Origin: Flavobacteriaceae bacterium
GTDB taxonomy: Bacteria > Bacteroidota > Bacteroidia > Flavobacteriales > Flavobacteriaceae
Assembly: GCA_002401215.1 (NCBI GenBank)
Contig: NVSL01000012.1
Location: 10,832 to 24,425 of the forward strand
Direction: 5' to 3'
DNA length: 13,594 nt
A program made the position numbers and the translations under genes. Below the pieces are notes generated by a model, which searched no databases, was not told the DNA's origin, and saw only the letters and a list, made by a program, of their open reading frames with translations. How positions within the stretch are numbered: the stretch's first letter is position 1; every line of letters starts with the position of its first letter. This document shows, in pieces, positions 1 through 8,587 of this stretch.

Positions 1-2
1 TT

Positions 3-3000
3 GATATTTTTGGTCAATTTGAGGAGAAGAAATTCAACGGGGAATTATATGCCAATGACCCTAACCTACGAATGGATTTTGTAGGCTTAGCAGATTTGTC
101 TTCTGAAGTTTACAAATTCGATTTTAATGCCATAATTGATTATATAGATTTTAACAAACTCAACCTATTTAAGCATGATTCAATATCCATTTTAAAAGGT
201 AAAATAGCGATTGATTTAAAAGGAAATACTGTTGAAGATTTAGCTGGAGATATTAAAATATCAGACGCTTCTTACACCAATCAAAATGATCTTTATTTCT
301 TTAAAGATTTCGACATTACGTCAACATTCAAAGATGATGTACGGACTATTGCATTCAACTCTCCTGATATTATTCATGGAAAAATTGAAGGTGTTTTTAG
401 GTTTGCAGATATGGGTAAAATTGCGCAAAATGGAGTAGGGAGTATTTACACAAATTACCACCCTTATGAGATTAGACCAGGGCAATATGTAGATTTCGAT
501 ATTAATATAGATGACAAAGTTGTAGAAATTTTATTCCCCGAAGTTATTATAGGCCCAGACACCTATATCAGAGGGTCTTTAAATGCTGATACTGATGCAT
601 TAGAATTGACACTTCGCTCTCCAAATATTGATGCTTACGGAACTAGAATTGACAGTATCAGATTGCAATTGAATAATCAAAACCCGCTCTTTAATACACA
701 GTTGACTGTTGAGAATATTGCGATGAATAACTATAGAATTTCCGATTTGCATTTGGTGAATGTTACCTTAAACGACACTCTTTATTTTAGAACACAGTTC
801 TTTGGAGGTGTTGACAAAACAGAATCATTTAACCTTGGTTTTTATCACACAATCGATGAAAATAATAAGTCGGTAGTTGGTATCCAGAAATCAAATATTA
901 ATTATAAAAATCAAAAATGGGTGTTGAATCCCAAAGAAAATAAAAAGAACAAAGTTGTTTTTGAAAGTGATTTTTCTGAGTTCGAAATCCAAGATTTTGA
1001 TATGGTTTCTGGTTCGCAAAAAATCAAACTTTTTGGAGCAACTTATGGAGCTGATGAAAAAAATATCAACCTTACTTTTGAAAATGTAAACTTAGCGGGT
1101 ATTACACCAAATATAGAAGATTGGAATTTTGCAGGACTTATAAATGGTGAGCTAAAATACAATCAAAGTGAGTTTGATGTGTTGCCATTGGTAAATATTA
1201 CAATCGAAGATTTTTTCGTAAATGAGTCGTATCAGGGCGATTTAAAATTAGGTATTCAAGGTCAAAATTCTGTAAAACGTTTCGATGTAGATGTGTCAAT
1301 CAAAGAAAATGGAGATACAAGTTTGTTGGCGTATGGGGTGGTAGATTTTAATCCGGAAGAACCAACAATAGGAATGAACATCGATTTTGAGAAATTAAAA
1401 TTAGATATTTTAAGTCCTATTGGTGATGAGAATTTTACCAATATGCGGGGATATATTTACGGTAAAGTTACACTTTCTGGTTTGTTGAAAAATCCAAATA
1501 TGGAAGGCGAGCTGCACTTAGATGAAGCAGGTGTTGCCTTGCCTTATTTAAATGTTGATTATGATTTTGAAGGAACTACTATTGTAAAACTACACGATCA
1601 AACTTTTGATATTGTCGATTTATCGATGCGAGATATTGATGAAAACACAACAGGTGAATTACAAGGAACCATTTCGCATACTAATTTTGCTGATTGGAAA
1701 TTAGACTTAGATTTAATCACTAAAAACTTAATGGTTTTAAATACCGAACAGTCTGAAGAAGAGTTGTACTACGGAAAAGCATTTATTGATGGTGGTGCAA
1801 AAATTAGTGGATTCACCGATAATTTAACCATCGATGTGAACGGTAAAACGAACAAAGGAACTTATTTCGTAATTCCGTTAAGTGATATTAAAACTATCAG
1901 CGATTCTAAATTGGTAACCTTTATTTCGGATTATGAAGAAGAAAACCTAAATTCTATAGATAAAATATTATTTGAAAAGTTTAAAGGATTGGCAATTAAT
2001 TTCAATCTTCAAATTACAAAAGATGCCGTGGTAGAAATGATTATGGACGAGGCAACCGGCAGTTCTTTAAGAGGGAGCGGAACAGGAGATTTGCAAATTG
2101 AGATTGATACCAATGGTAAATTTAATATGTATGGCGACTTTATTATCGACAATGGCTTTTATAATTTTAGCTTATCAGGATTGGCAAATAAAAAGTTTGT
2201 TGCTGCAAAAGGCGGAACAATTTCTTGGAATGGAAACCCATATACTGCTGAGATTAATATAGAAACCGAGTATAGAGTCTATGCAAATCCTAAGGTTGTG
2301 TTAGAAAGTATTTATACAAACAGAGATATTCCGGTAGATTTGGTGGCGCGTTTTTCTGGAGAGTTGTATAATTCTGAAATTGAATTTGATGTATTGATTC
2401 CTGATGCAGATCCGGATGTGAAATCGGAGTTAGATTTTAAAATAAATCAGAATGAAAATAAGATGATGCACTTTGGTAATTTGTTGATTTTTGGGAATTT
2501 TTACAACGATCAAGCGAATCTTTTTCAAAACGGAAAAGGGTTGGGAGAGGATACTGCCTATCAAATTTTATCGAGTGCCTTAACAGGATTAATAAGTTCT
2601 GGAAATGATAATTTTAAAATGGGCGTTAATTATAGGTCTGCTTCTAATTTGTCAGATATCCAAAGTTTAAACACCAACGATCAGGTTGATATATCTGTGA
2701 GAACAAAAATAAATGACCGAATTTTATTGAATGGTTCTGTAGGTGTTCCTGTAGGTTCTAGTAAGCAAACAACGTTGGTAGGCGAAGCAAAAGTAGAGTT
2801 TTTATTAAATGAAGAAGGCTCTTTGAGATCGACTGTTTTTAATCGTCAAAACGAAATTCAATATACCGAAGAGGAGGAAGGATATACACAAGGAGTCGGT
2901 TTAACCTATACTTTTGATTTTGATAATGGTGCTGAATTACTAGAAAAATTAGGATTCAAAAAGAAAAAGAAAGTCAAGGATTCTATTAAGGTGAAAAAAG

Positions 3001-3059
3001 ATTCTATATTAATTAAACCAAAAAAATCTCCAGTTAATTTTGGTGGTTCTTCTGATTAA
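3..3059 (+). CDS. tamB: TamB-family translocation/assembly protein (DUF490), 5'-truncated by window edge
   Basis: The frame is open from the first full codon (base 3) with no stop, so the start lies left of the window; the ATG at 72 is internal. The visible part is 1018 residues. It is a long run of beta-strand-rich, Asp/Asn-rich sequence with the pattern of AsmA/TamB repeats. The last ~450 residues match the TamB C-terminal (DUF490) style: a PLSDIKTISDS segment, then GSGTGDLQIEIDTNGKF and DNGFYNFSLSG, ending in beta-strands (GLTYTFDFDNG). In the known family, TamB is an inner-membrane-anchored periplasmic protein forming a hydrophobic groove across the periplasm, linked to outer-membrane protein assembly and phospholipid transport. 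A Lys-rich tail (KKKKKVKDSI, KKDSILIKPKK) follows the conserved domain. The gene converges on ridA with only 6 bp between stop codons. The family call is secure; the lipid or protein substrate here is not known. Confidence 0.9.
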   Translation, partial: DIFGQFEEKKFNGELYANDPNLRMDFVGLADLSSEVYKFDFNAIIDYIDFNKLNLFKHDSISILKGKIAIDLKGNTVEDLAGDIKISDASYTNQNDLYFFKDFDITSTFKDDVRTIAFNSPDIIHGKIEGVFRFADMGKIAQNGVGSIYTNYHPYEIRPGQYVDFDINIDDKVVEILFPEVIIGPDTYIRGSLNADTDALELTLRSPNIDAYGTRIDSIRLQLNNQNPLFNTQLTVENIAMNNYRISDLHLVNVTLNDTLYFRTQFFGGVDKTESFNLGFYHTIDENNKSVVGIQKSNINYKNQKWVLNPKENKKNKVVFESDFSEFEIQDFDMVSGSQKIKLFGATYGADEKNINLTFENVNLAGITPNIEDWNFAGLINGELKYNQSEFDVLPLVNITIEDFFVNESYQGDLKLGIQGQNSVKRFDVDVSIKENGDTSLLAYGVVDFNPEEPTIGMNIDFEKLKLDILSPIGDENFTNMRGYIYGKVTLSGLLKNPNMEGELHLDEAGVALPYLNVDYDFEGTTIVKLHDQTFDIVDLSMRDIDENTTGELQGTISHTNFADWKLDLDLITKNLMVLNTEQSEEELYYGKAFIDGGAKISGFTDNLTIDVNGKTNKGTYFVIPLSDIKTISDSKLVTFISDYEEENLNSIDKILFEKFKGLAINFNLQITKDAVVEMIMDEATGSSLRGSGTGDLQIEIDTNGKFNMYGDFIIDNGFYNFSLSGLANKKFVAAKGGTISWNGNPYTAEINIETEYRVYANPKVVLESIYTNRDIPVDLVARFSGELYNSEIEFDVLIPDADPDVKSELDFKINQNENKMMHFGNLLIFGNFYNDQANLFQNGKGLGEDTAYQILSSALTGLISSGNDNFKMGVNYRSASNLSDIQSLNTNDQVDISVRTKINDRILLNGSVGVPVGSSKQTTLVGEAKVEFLLNEEGSLRSTVFNRQNEIQYTEEEEGYTQGVGLTYTFDFDNGAELLEKLGFKKKKKVKDSIKVKKDSILIKPKKSPVNFGGSSD

Positions 3060-3065
3060 GAGGAT

Positions 3066-3446
3066 TTATTTTATAGCAATTACAGAAATCTCAATATTCA
3101 CAAACTTAGGCAAATTTACAACTTCAACAGTTTCTCTTGCCGGAGCAGTATCCGAATCAAAATAAGAAGCATACACTTTATTTATTTCTGAAAAATCATT
3201 CATATCAGCAATAAAAATTGAGGTTTTTACCACATCTTCAAATTGCATATCAGCAGCAGCTAATACCTCTTTTAGGTTCTCCATTACTTGTTTGGTCTCA
3301 TCAATAATAGTAGCTGAAACCAACTCATTATTTTTTGGATTGATGGCAATCTGACCAGACGTATATAAAGTTCCGTTCACCAAAATTGCTTGGTTGTAGG
3401 GGCCAATCGGTGCAGGAGCATTCGGAGTGTTGATTATTTTTTTCAT
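3066..3446 (-). CDS. ridA: RidA-family reactive intermediate (enamine/imine) deaminase
   Basis: This 126-aa protein has the normal RidA/YjgF/UK114 length and covers the whole domain. The key residues are in place: Y17 in GPYNQA, the SGQIAINP segment, R104 in the PARETVEV signature and E119 near the C-terminus (NIEISVIA), matching E. coli RidA Tyr17, Arg105 and Glu120. Known members are cytosolic trimers that hydrolyse 2-aminoacrylate and other enamines/imines released by PLP enzymes, protecting PLP-dependent enzymes from damage. The conserved Arg supports true deaminase activity over the Arg-lacking Rid subgroups. It starts 49 bp after the lptD stop on the same strand, so it is probably the second gene of an lptD-ridA transcript. 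ATG is preceded by an A/T-rich leader with no clear Shine-Dalgarno. Its stop faces that of tamB across 6 bp. Confidence 0.95.
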   Translation of the reverse strand: MKKIINTPNAPAPIGPYNQAILVNGTLYTSGQIAINPKNNELVSATIIDETKQVMENLKEVLAAADMQFEDVVKTSIFIADMNDFSEINKVYASYFDSDTAPARETVEVVNLPKFVNIEISVIAIK

Positions 3447-3476
3447 AATGATTTATTTAAATATTTTGTACTTCGC

Positions 3477-3496
3477 ATCAACCATCAACCATCAAC
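3477..3496. repeat. Tandem heptamer repeat (ATCAACC, 2.9 copies) in lptD-ridA spacer
   Basis: Two full ATCAACC units and a third lacking its last base run directly up to the lptD stop codon; the last C belongs to that stop (read on the minus strand). On the transcript it lies in the ridA leader, about 30-50 nt before the ATG. Copy-number change would alter spacing but not either protein. Confidence 0.7.
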
Positions 3497-6192
3497 TAGA
3501 AAAGTCTCCTATCCGGCTGCTGACGTTGGTCGTATTTTACATCGCTTAAAATTCCAGATTTTATACCGATATAAAAATTGTAGGTGCTTCGTGGTCCAAA
3601 AGGAACCCAGTTAAAACTCATTCGCCAACTATCTAAATCTCGATCAAAACGGAGTTGTGTATAAGTAAAGCCTCTATCTTTTAAATCGAAACCAGAATTA
3701 AATCCAACTTTCCATTTTGGGGTTAATTCAATATCACCAGAAAACATTATAGAGTGTGATGTGATATCTTGTTGTCTTGCCGTATTGTTGTAATTTAATG
3801 AATATGCCAAACGCAATGACCACGGGATGCTAGATCGGTATAATTTACTTACTTTCACTTCATCATCGCCTCCATCATTATCATCAAAAACATTGTCGTT
3901 GGTTGCTCGCATATCTTCACCAAAAATTCCATCAGAATTGGTAGCGTCATTATTGTTATAAGTATCTCTAGAATTTGTGGCGTCATCTTCATCTTTTTCA
4001 AAAGTTTTATTGGTGATGGAGTAGTTCATTGTCAATCCTGCATTTGTAAGTCTAAAAAGGCTCCCGCCATTATTTATGTTTAGTTTGTCAATTTTCCTAC
4101 CATTAACGTCAATTGCATAAGGGTCTAAAGTAGCTCGTAAGTTGATATTCATTTTGTTTTTAAACAAATTAGTACCTGTCGTTAAACTTGTTGGACTCCA
4201 TTTTAAAGAATCTGCAGCCATGTTATAGGACGTATTTATATTGAAATTACTAAGCAGTTGTACCTTTCTAGATTCAGTTTCTGTAGAGTCTTTTGGTTTT
4301 ACTTTGACTTCTAAAGTATTTGCAATTGAAAGTCCGATACTATTAGACAACCCATTTGAAGGATTGCCGTAAATTCCGTTGGCATAAGGAGAGTAGCGTT
4401 CGGTATCAGTTGGGTCAATACTTTGCTGAACATCTTCATAATAAAAACCAAAATCTGGACGATAATTATACGAAACACTAGGTCTCAAAGTATGTCTAAT
4501 GGCTTGAACCCTTCCTTTTTTAAAAGCTAAATCACCATAAAGAGTAGTAGATAATGAGACGCTTGCTCCATATTCTCTATAAGAGTTAAAGCCTTTGATA
4601 GTATCCGTTACAATAGAATCTGTTGCAGCTTCATATTCTTTTTTGATACGATCAAAATACCAAATTTCTTTATAATTGGCACTTGGCGAAAGTGTAAAGT
4701 GTTTTGCTATTTTTGTATTGGTACTCAAAGCAACATTTTGTCTAACTCCTGCTTTGGCATCGTTAAACATTTCGCTTTTAAAGAAATTTTCTTCAATTGT
4801 ATTGATACGATAATCACCAGAAAAATTATAAACAACTCCAATATTATGGGCCATATTTTTCTTAACACCACTTTTTGGTGCAAAAGGATAAATCCTATCC
4901 ATACTTAATTGTACAGATGGCAGCGACATAATAATACTTTCGGTATTGGTGTTTTGTGAGTGTGTTGCTGTGGCAGACAAATTAAAGGGAGTGCCCACAA
5001 ATGTTTTTTGATAAGAGATAGATGAACTAAATGTATTGTTTAAAAACGAATTGCTATTATACTCATTTAACGATTGTCTAAAATATTTACTCGATCCTAA
5101 ATTAACAGATGCACTAAAACGCGCATTCGGATTTGCTTTTGCATCTTGACTGTGACTCCACCTAATATTATAGTTAGACCGCCTACTGAAATCGTCAAAT
5201 CCTCTAAGACTTGTATATAAATTTTCATAGCGGATATTAAAACTACCATTAAATTTATACCGTACTACATAATTACTTTGCACACCTAAAGCCCAACTAC
5301 TGTTAGTGTAAATGTCACCAGTAATTGATAAATCCAAATAATCACTGATTGCCAAGTAATACCCCCCATTTTGTAAAAAGAACCCTTGATCACGTGATGT
5401 ACCATATGATGGTAAAATGATACCCGAACTCCGACCTTTTGTCAACGGAAAATATGCAAATGGTAAAATAATAGGTGTCGGTACTTCGGCAATAAACATT
5501 TGCGACATACCTGCAATAATTTTTTGATTAGGTATCATTTTTCCTTTTTTAATAAGGATATGATAATCAGGGATTTTCTTTTTAGAAGTCGTTAACCTAA
5601 CGTCTCTAATGTAAATAGTAGAATCATTTACTTTTTTAGTAACATTCGTATGAACTATAAACCCGCCCAAATCTTCGGCATCTGTTCCGTGGGCAATCAT
5701 GCGTTTGCTTTTAGAATTTAATTTGATTGTATCATGAACAGACTCTTGGCCAGCTTGCACAACAACAGGTCTTTGAGTATAACCCAAACTGTCTTTAATT
5801 CCGTAAGCAGTAATAATATTTGTTTTGTGATTGATGGTAATAATTCCTGCTTTTATGTTAATATCCTCATAGTCAATTTCGGCTTCGTCATACAGCGTAA
5901 GGATGCTTTTAACCATATCTTCTTTCATATAGCCTTTGGCATTGTGGGTAATAATACCTTCAATTGCGCCTTTTGGTTTTATAATACTGTCTGTTGATAT
6001 GGAGTCGATAGGTTTTAGTAACGCCAATTCTTCATTGGTAGGAGAAGGAATGCTATCGGTAGATTTTACCGAAGTTTTTGTAATAGGAACATCTATTGGT
6101 TTTTGTTGTTCAAACTCTTGAGCTGATGAAAAAAGTATTCCAAAGCTGAAAAGAAACAAGGCTAAAAATGTTTTATGTATATTATTTTGCAA
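3496..6192 (-). CDS. lptD: LptD-type LPS assembly outer-membrane protein
   Basis: The 898-aa product starts with a signal peptide (HKTFLALFLFSFGILFSSAQ, likely cut near residue 24). Residues ~80-240 form the OstA/LptA-like N-terminal domain (ITHNAKGYM, INHKTNIITAYGIKDSLG, then MFIAEVPTPIILPFAYFPLTKG), and the rest is a large beta-barrel ending in ...RRLF with a C-terminal aromatic residue, as expected for a BAM substrate. Known LptD receives LPS from the periplasmic Lpt bridge and inserts it into the outer leaflet. A D/N-rich insertion at ~730-790 is probably a loop. The start is TTG: the frame has a TAA eight codons upstream and no ATG or GTG between, and TTG gives a complete signal peptide. 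Bacteroidota LptD is usually annotated as 'putative' because the barrel diverges from the E. coli protein. No LptE homologue is visible in the window. Confidence 0.9.
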   Translation of the reverse strand: MQNNIHKTFLALFLFSFGILFSSAQEFEQQKPIDVPITKTSVKSTDSIPSPTNEELALLKPIDSISTDSIIKPKGAIEGIITHNAKGYMKEDMVKSILTLYDEAEIDYEDINIKAGIITINHKTNIITAYGIKDSLGYTQRPVVVQAGQESVHDTIKLNSKSKRMIAHGTDAEDLGGFIVHTNVTKKVNDSTIYIRDVRLTTSKKKIPDYHILIKKGKMIPNQKIIAGMSQMFIAEVPTPIILPFAYFPLTKGRSSGIILPSYGTSRDQGFFLQNGGYYLAISDYLDLSITGDIYTNSSWALGVQSNYVVRYKFNGSFNIRYENLYTSLRGFDDFSRRSNYNIRWSHSQDAKANPNARFSASVNLGSSKYFRQSLNEYNSNSFLNNTFSSSISYQKTFVGTPFNLSATATHSQNTNTESIIMSLPSVQLSMDRIYPFAPKSGVKKNMAHNIGVVYNFSGDYRINTIEENFFKSEMFNDAKAGVRQNVALSTNTKIAKHFTLSPSANYKEIWYFDRIKKEYEAATDSIVTDTIKGFNSYREYGASVSLSTTLYGDLAFKKGRVQAIRHTLRPSVSYNYRPDFGFYYEDVQQSIDPTDTERYSPYANGIYGNPSNGLSNSIGLSIANTLEVKVKPKDSTETESRKVQLLSNFNINTSYNMAADSLKWSPTSLTTGTNLFKNKMNINLRATLDPYAIDVNGRKIDKLNINNGGSLFRLTNAGLTMNYSITNKTFEKDEDDATNSRDTYNNNDATNSDGIFGEDMRATNDNVFDDNDGGDDEVKVSKLYRSSIPWSLRLAYSLNYNNTARQQDITSHSIMFSGDIELTPKWKVGFNSGFDLKDRGFTYTQLRFDRDLDSWRMSFNWVPFGPRSTYNFYIGIKSGILSDVKYDQRQQPDRRLF

Positions 6193-6356
6193 TGCTTTGA
6201 TTACTTTATCGTTTTATCTAAAAACAAGCGGTGAAAATTCATAACTTTTCTTACTTTAGCTGATGAAATTTGACCGTTGATTTTCGTCTTTTTTTGCTCA
6301 AAAATTCAATCTTAAATTCCTGAGCCATTAAAGGCAAAAATAATTAAAATATATTG
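6193..6356. other. Divergent intergenic region between lptD and the amidase gene
   Basis: These 164 bp separate two genes reading away from each other, so both promoters should be here. I looked for the Bacteroidota pattern (TTG about 20 bp before TAnnTTTG) on both strands and found only partial matches, such as TACTTTAG near 6251 and GAAATTTG near 6264, without a properly spaced -33 element. A short GCTCA/TGAGC inverted repeat with a 20-nt loop (about 6297-6326) is too weak to call. Confidence 0.5.
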
Positions 6357-7466
6357 ATGACCTTACAGATGATGAACAAATTTAATACCAAAACGAATGC
6401 AGCATTAGTTTTCGTATTTTTCTTCTTTTTAATTGCAAGATCGCCAACAGCTTTTGCGCAAAATAAAACCTTTACCGTTGTTTTAGATGCGGGTCACGGC
6501 GGTCATGATCCTGGTAAAATTGGGTATAAAAAATACAAGGAAAAAGAAATAGCTCTTAACATTGTTCTCGAAATCGGGAAAATTTTAGAGAAATCAGAAA
6601 ATGTGAATGTGATTTATACGCGTAAAACAGATGTCTTTGTCGATTTGTGGGAACGCGGTGCAATTGCCAATAGAGCAGATGCCGATTTATTTGTGTCTAT
6701 TCATTGCAATGCACATAGTTCTCAAGCCTATGGTACTGAAACTTGGGTGTTGGGTTTGCATGCCAATAAGCAAAATTTAGAAGTTGCCAAAAAAGAGAAC
6801 GAAGTAGTGTTGTTAGAAGAAAACTACAAAGAAAATTACAAGGGGTTTGATCCAAATTCACCTGAATCGCTTATCGGAATCACAATGTTATTAGAAGAAT
6901 ATCTAGACCAATCATTACAATTAGCAAGTATCGTCCAAGGTAATATGGTACATGATTTAAAGCGAAAAGACAGAAAAGTAAAGCAAGCAGGTTTTGTGGT
7001 GTTGCACCAAACATATATGCCGAGTATTTTGATAGAAACAGGTTTTCTTTCTAATAAAACCGAAGGAGCTTATATGAATTCTAAAAAAGGTCAGTCTAAA
7101 TTTTCAAAAGTAATTGCTGCTGGAATTGAAGAATATTTAGAGCAGATTACCATGAATACCGTGATAGATGATATTGTGATTTCTGATGAACCTGAAAGCA
7201 AACTAGATATCATTTTTAAAGTGCAAATTGCGTCAGGGTCAAAAAAATTGGCGACTAAATCATACAATTTTAAAGGCTTAAAAAATATTGAGCGTGTAAA
7301 AGTTGGTAATGCCTATAAATATTATTTAGGAAAAACATCTAATTTTAAAACGGTTAAAGACCTACATCAACAGGCAAAAAAGAAAGGATATAAAGATGCG
7401 TTTATTGTAGCTTTTAAAGATGGTAAAAAAGTGTCGGTGACAGAAGCTTTAAAAACTGTGAATTGA
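6357..7466 (+). CDS. Periplasmic N-acetylmuramoyl-L-alanine amidase (Amidase_3) with SPOR-like C-terminus
   Basis: The enzyme cleaves the amide bond between MurNAc and L-Ala in peptidoglycan. After a signal peptide (ALVFVFFFFLIARSPTAFAQ) comes an Amidase_3 domain at ~38-265 with the zinc site: His in DAGHGGHDPG, Glu in KEKEIALNIV, His in SIHCNAH; the catalytic Glu is in LIETGFLSNK. An insert with ANKQNLEVAKKENEV is typical of Bacteroidota members. The last ~80 residues (FKVQIASGSK ... KDAFIVAFKDGKKV) resemble a SPOR domain, which binds denuded septal glycan and would point to cell separation. The start is uncertain: TTG at 6354, ATG at 6357, 6369 or 6372; I use 6357 (369 aa), but 6369 or 6372 gives a tidier signal peptide. 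No activator (NlpD/EnvC-like) gene is adjacent. The gap to mlaD is 153 bp, so joint transcription is only possible. Confidence 0.93.
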   Translation: MTLQMMNKFNTKTNAALVFVFFFFLIARSPTAFAQNKTFTVVLDAGHGGHDPGKIGYKKYKEKEIALNIVLEIGKILEKSENVNVIYTRKTDVFVDLWERGAIANRADADLFVSIHCNAHSSQAYGTETWVLGLHANKQNLEVAKKENEVVLLEENYKENYKGFDPNSPESLIGITMLLEEYLDQSLQLASIVQGNMVHDLKRKDRKVKQAGFVVLHQTYMPSILIETGFLSNKTEGAYMNSKKGQSKFSKVIAAGIEEYLEQITMNTVIDDIVISDEPESKLDIIFKVQIASGSKKLATKSYNFKGLKNIERVKVGNAYKYYLGKTSNFKTVKDLHQQAKKKGYKDAFIVAFKDGKKVSVTEALKTVN

Positions 7467-7503
7467 GCGAGAGCACCTCACAAAATTTTAGTAATATTGT
7501 CTC

Positions 7504-7526
7504 TTTAAAATAAGGTTATTTTTAAA
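7504..7526. terminator. AT-only hairpin after the amidase gene, weak terminator candidate
   Basis: TTTAAAATAA and TTATTTTTAAA face each other around GG, giving a six-pair core (AAAATA/TATTTT) plus outer pairs past a one-base bulge. There is no G-C pair and no clean T-run beyond it, so termination would be weak at best. Confidence 0.25.
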
Positions 7527-7538
7527 CCTAGAACCTAG
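7525..7538. repeat. Perfect tandem duplication of AACCTAG
   Basis: AACCTAGAACCTAG is an exact two-copy heptamer in the amidase-mlaD spacer, about 80 bp before the mlaD ATG. Two copies may arise by chance or slippage; no protein site is recognised. Confidence 0.5.
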
Positions 7539-7619
7539 TTAAGATGAAATTCTGAACTCATTTTAAAAAAAATATTTGCGAACACATTTGTATCGCTAAA
7601 GAAAATAAGAATTTAGAAG

Positions 7620-8582
7620 ATGAAAATATCAAGAGAAATAAAAACCGGAGTCATCTCAATTGTAATAATTGCTGTAGCTATCTGGGGCTATAATTATATG
7701 AAAGGTCAAAACCTTTTTGATAAATCTAGTAGGACTTACTTTGCAGAATACAATGATATTCAAGGATTAAATACTGCAAGCGCAGTTACAATTAATGGAT
7801 TTAAAATTGGTAAAGTTGAAAATATTAAATTTAATGATGATCCTGAAAAACGCGGAACTTTAATAGTAGAATTTGGTGTAGATAGTGATTTTGAATTTTC
7901 AAAAAATAGTGTTGCTAAAATTTATAGCGCAAGTTTAATGGGTGGAAAATCTTTGGCAATCGTTCCGTCGTATGATGGTGAAAATGCAGTTTCTGGTGAT
8001 TATTTAAGAGGCGATGTTGAGCCAGAAATGATTGCTGCTTTGAGTGAAGAGCTGGGGCCGCTGCAATTAAAATTAGAAAGTGTGATTGTAAATGCCGATT
8101 CTTTATTGGTTGGATTGAATCAAGTATTGGATCAACAATCAAGAGAAAATTTACGATTGACTTTTGAAAGCTTGAATGAAACAATGGATAATTTTTCTAA
8201 AGTTTCTGCTTCACTAGATAGGCTTATAGATGATAATAAAGAAAAGTTAGACACTTCATTGAGTAACTTAGAAGTGATGACAACCAACTTTGCAAAATTG
8301 TCAGATTCACTTGTCAATGCTAATTTAGGTGCAACTTTTGCGAAGTTAGAAACTACCGTAACTTCGTTAAATTCCATTTTAGATGGATTAGAAAACGGTG
8401 AAGGATCAATCGGAAAATTATTAAAAGATGATGGATTGTACATCAACTTAGAAAATGCTTCGAAGGAATTAGAAGAATTGCTACGCGAAGTTAAAGAGCA
8501 TCCAAAGCGTTATACAAACTTTTCTCTTTTTGAAAAAAAGGACAAAGGTTACAAGCCAAATGAAGCGACCGAAAAAGAGTAA
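7620..8582 (+). CDS. mlaD: MlaD-family MCE-domain lipid transport protein
   Basis: The 320-aa protein has one N-terminal membrane segment (TGVISIVIIAVAIWGYNYM, about residues 9-27) and a single MCE domain at ~38-120 (YNDIQGLNTASAVTINGFKIGKVENI, later SASLMGGKSLAIV), followed by a ~190-residue helical region rich in heptad-like Leu/Ser/Asn (SLNETMDNFSKVSASLDRLI) and the ENGEGSIGKLLKDD motif common in long MCE proteins. Known MCE proteins form hexameric rings in the periplasm and pass phospholipids between membranes with an MlaE permease and MlaF ATPase; neither is in the window, so they must lie elsewhere if this works as an Mla system. The long helical tail is closer to tunnel-forming MCE proteins than to the 183-aa E. 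coli MlaD. The next gene starts 5 bp downstream, indicating co-transcription. Confidence 0.9.
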   Translation: MKISREIKTGVISIVIIAVAIWGYNYMKGQNLFDKSSRTYFAEYNDIQGLNTASAVTINGFKIGKVENIKFNDDPEKRGTLIVEFGVDSDFEFSKNSVAKIYSASLMGGKSLAIVPSYDGENAVSGDYLRGDVEPEMIAALSEELGPLQLKLESVIVNADSLLVGLNQVLDQQSRENLRLTFESLNETMDNFSKVSASLDRLIDDNKEKLDTSLSNLEVMTTNFAKLSDSLVNANLGATFAKLETTVTSLNSILDGLENGEGSIGKLLKDDGLYINLENASKELEELLREVKEHPKRYTNFSLFEKKDKGYKPNEATEKE

Positions 8583-8587
8583 AATGT

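Noticed and set aside
2950-3059. Lys-rich KVKKDSI-type tail of TamB as a separate motif or frameshift sign
   Set aside because: It is in frame, ends in a normal stop, and low-complexity basic tails are plausible in this family; nothing suggests an error.
3390-3614. Plus-strand frame of 74 codons across the lptD-ridA junction
   Set aside because: It is antisense to the 5' end of ridA and the 3' end of lptD, with no family resemblance.
6290-6345. Inverted repeat pieces TTTTTGC/GCAAAAA and GCTCA/TGAGC before the amidase gene
   Set aside because: The arms are short and compete with each other; no T-run or known motif supports a regulatory structure.
7570-7590. Possible Bacteroidota -7 boxes upstream of mlaD (AATATTTG at 7571, ACATTTG at about 7584)
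   Set aside because: Each misses the first T of TAnnTTTG and neither has a TTG at the right distance upstream; in AT-rich DNA such partial hits are common.
7915-8446. Two minus-strand frames inside mlaD
   Set aside because: They are antisense to a clear MCE protein; composition (many His/Ser/Leu) follows from the opposite strand.
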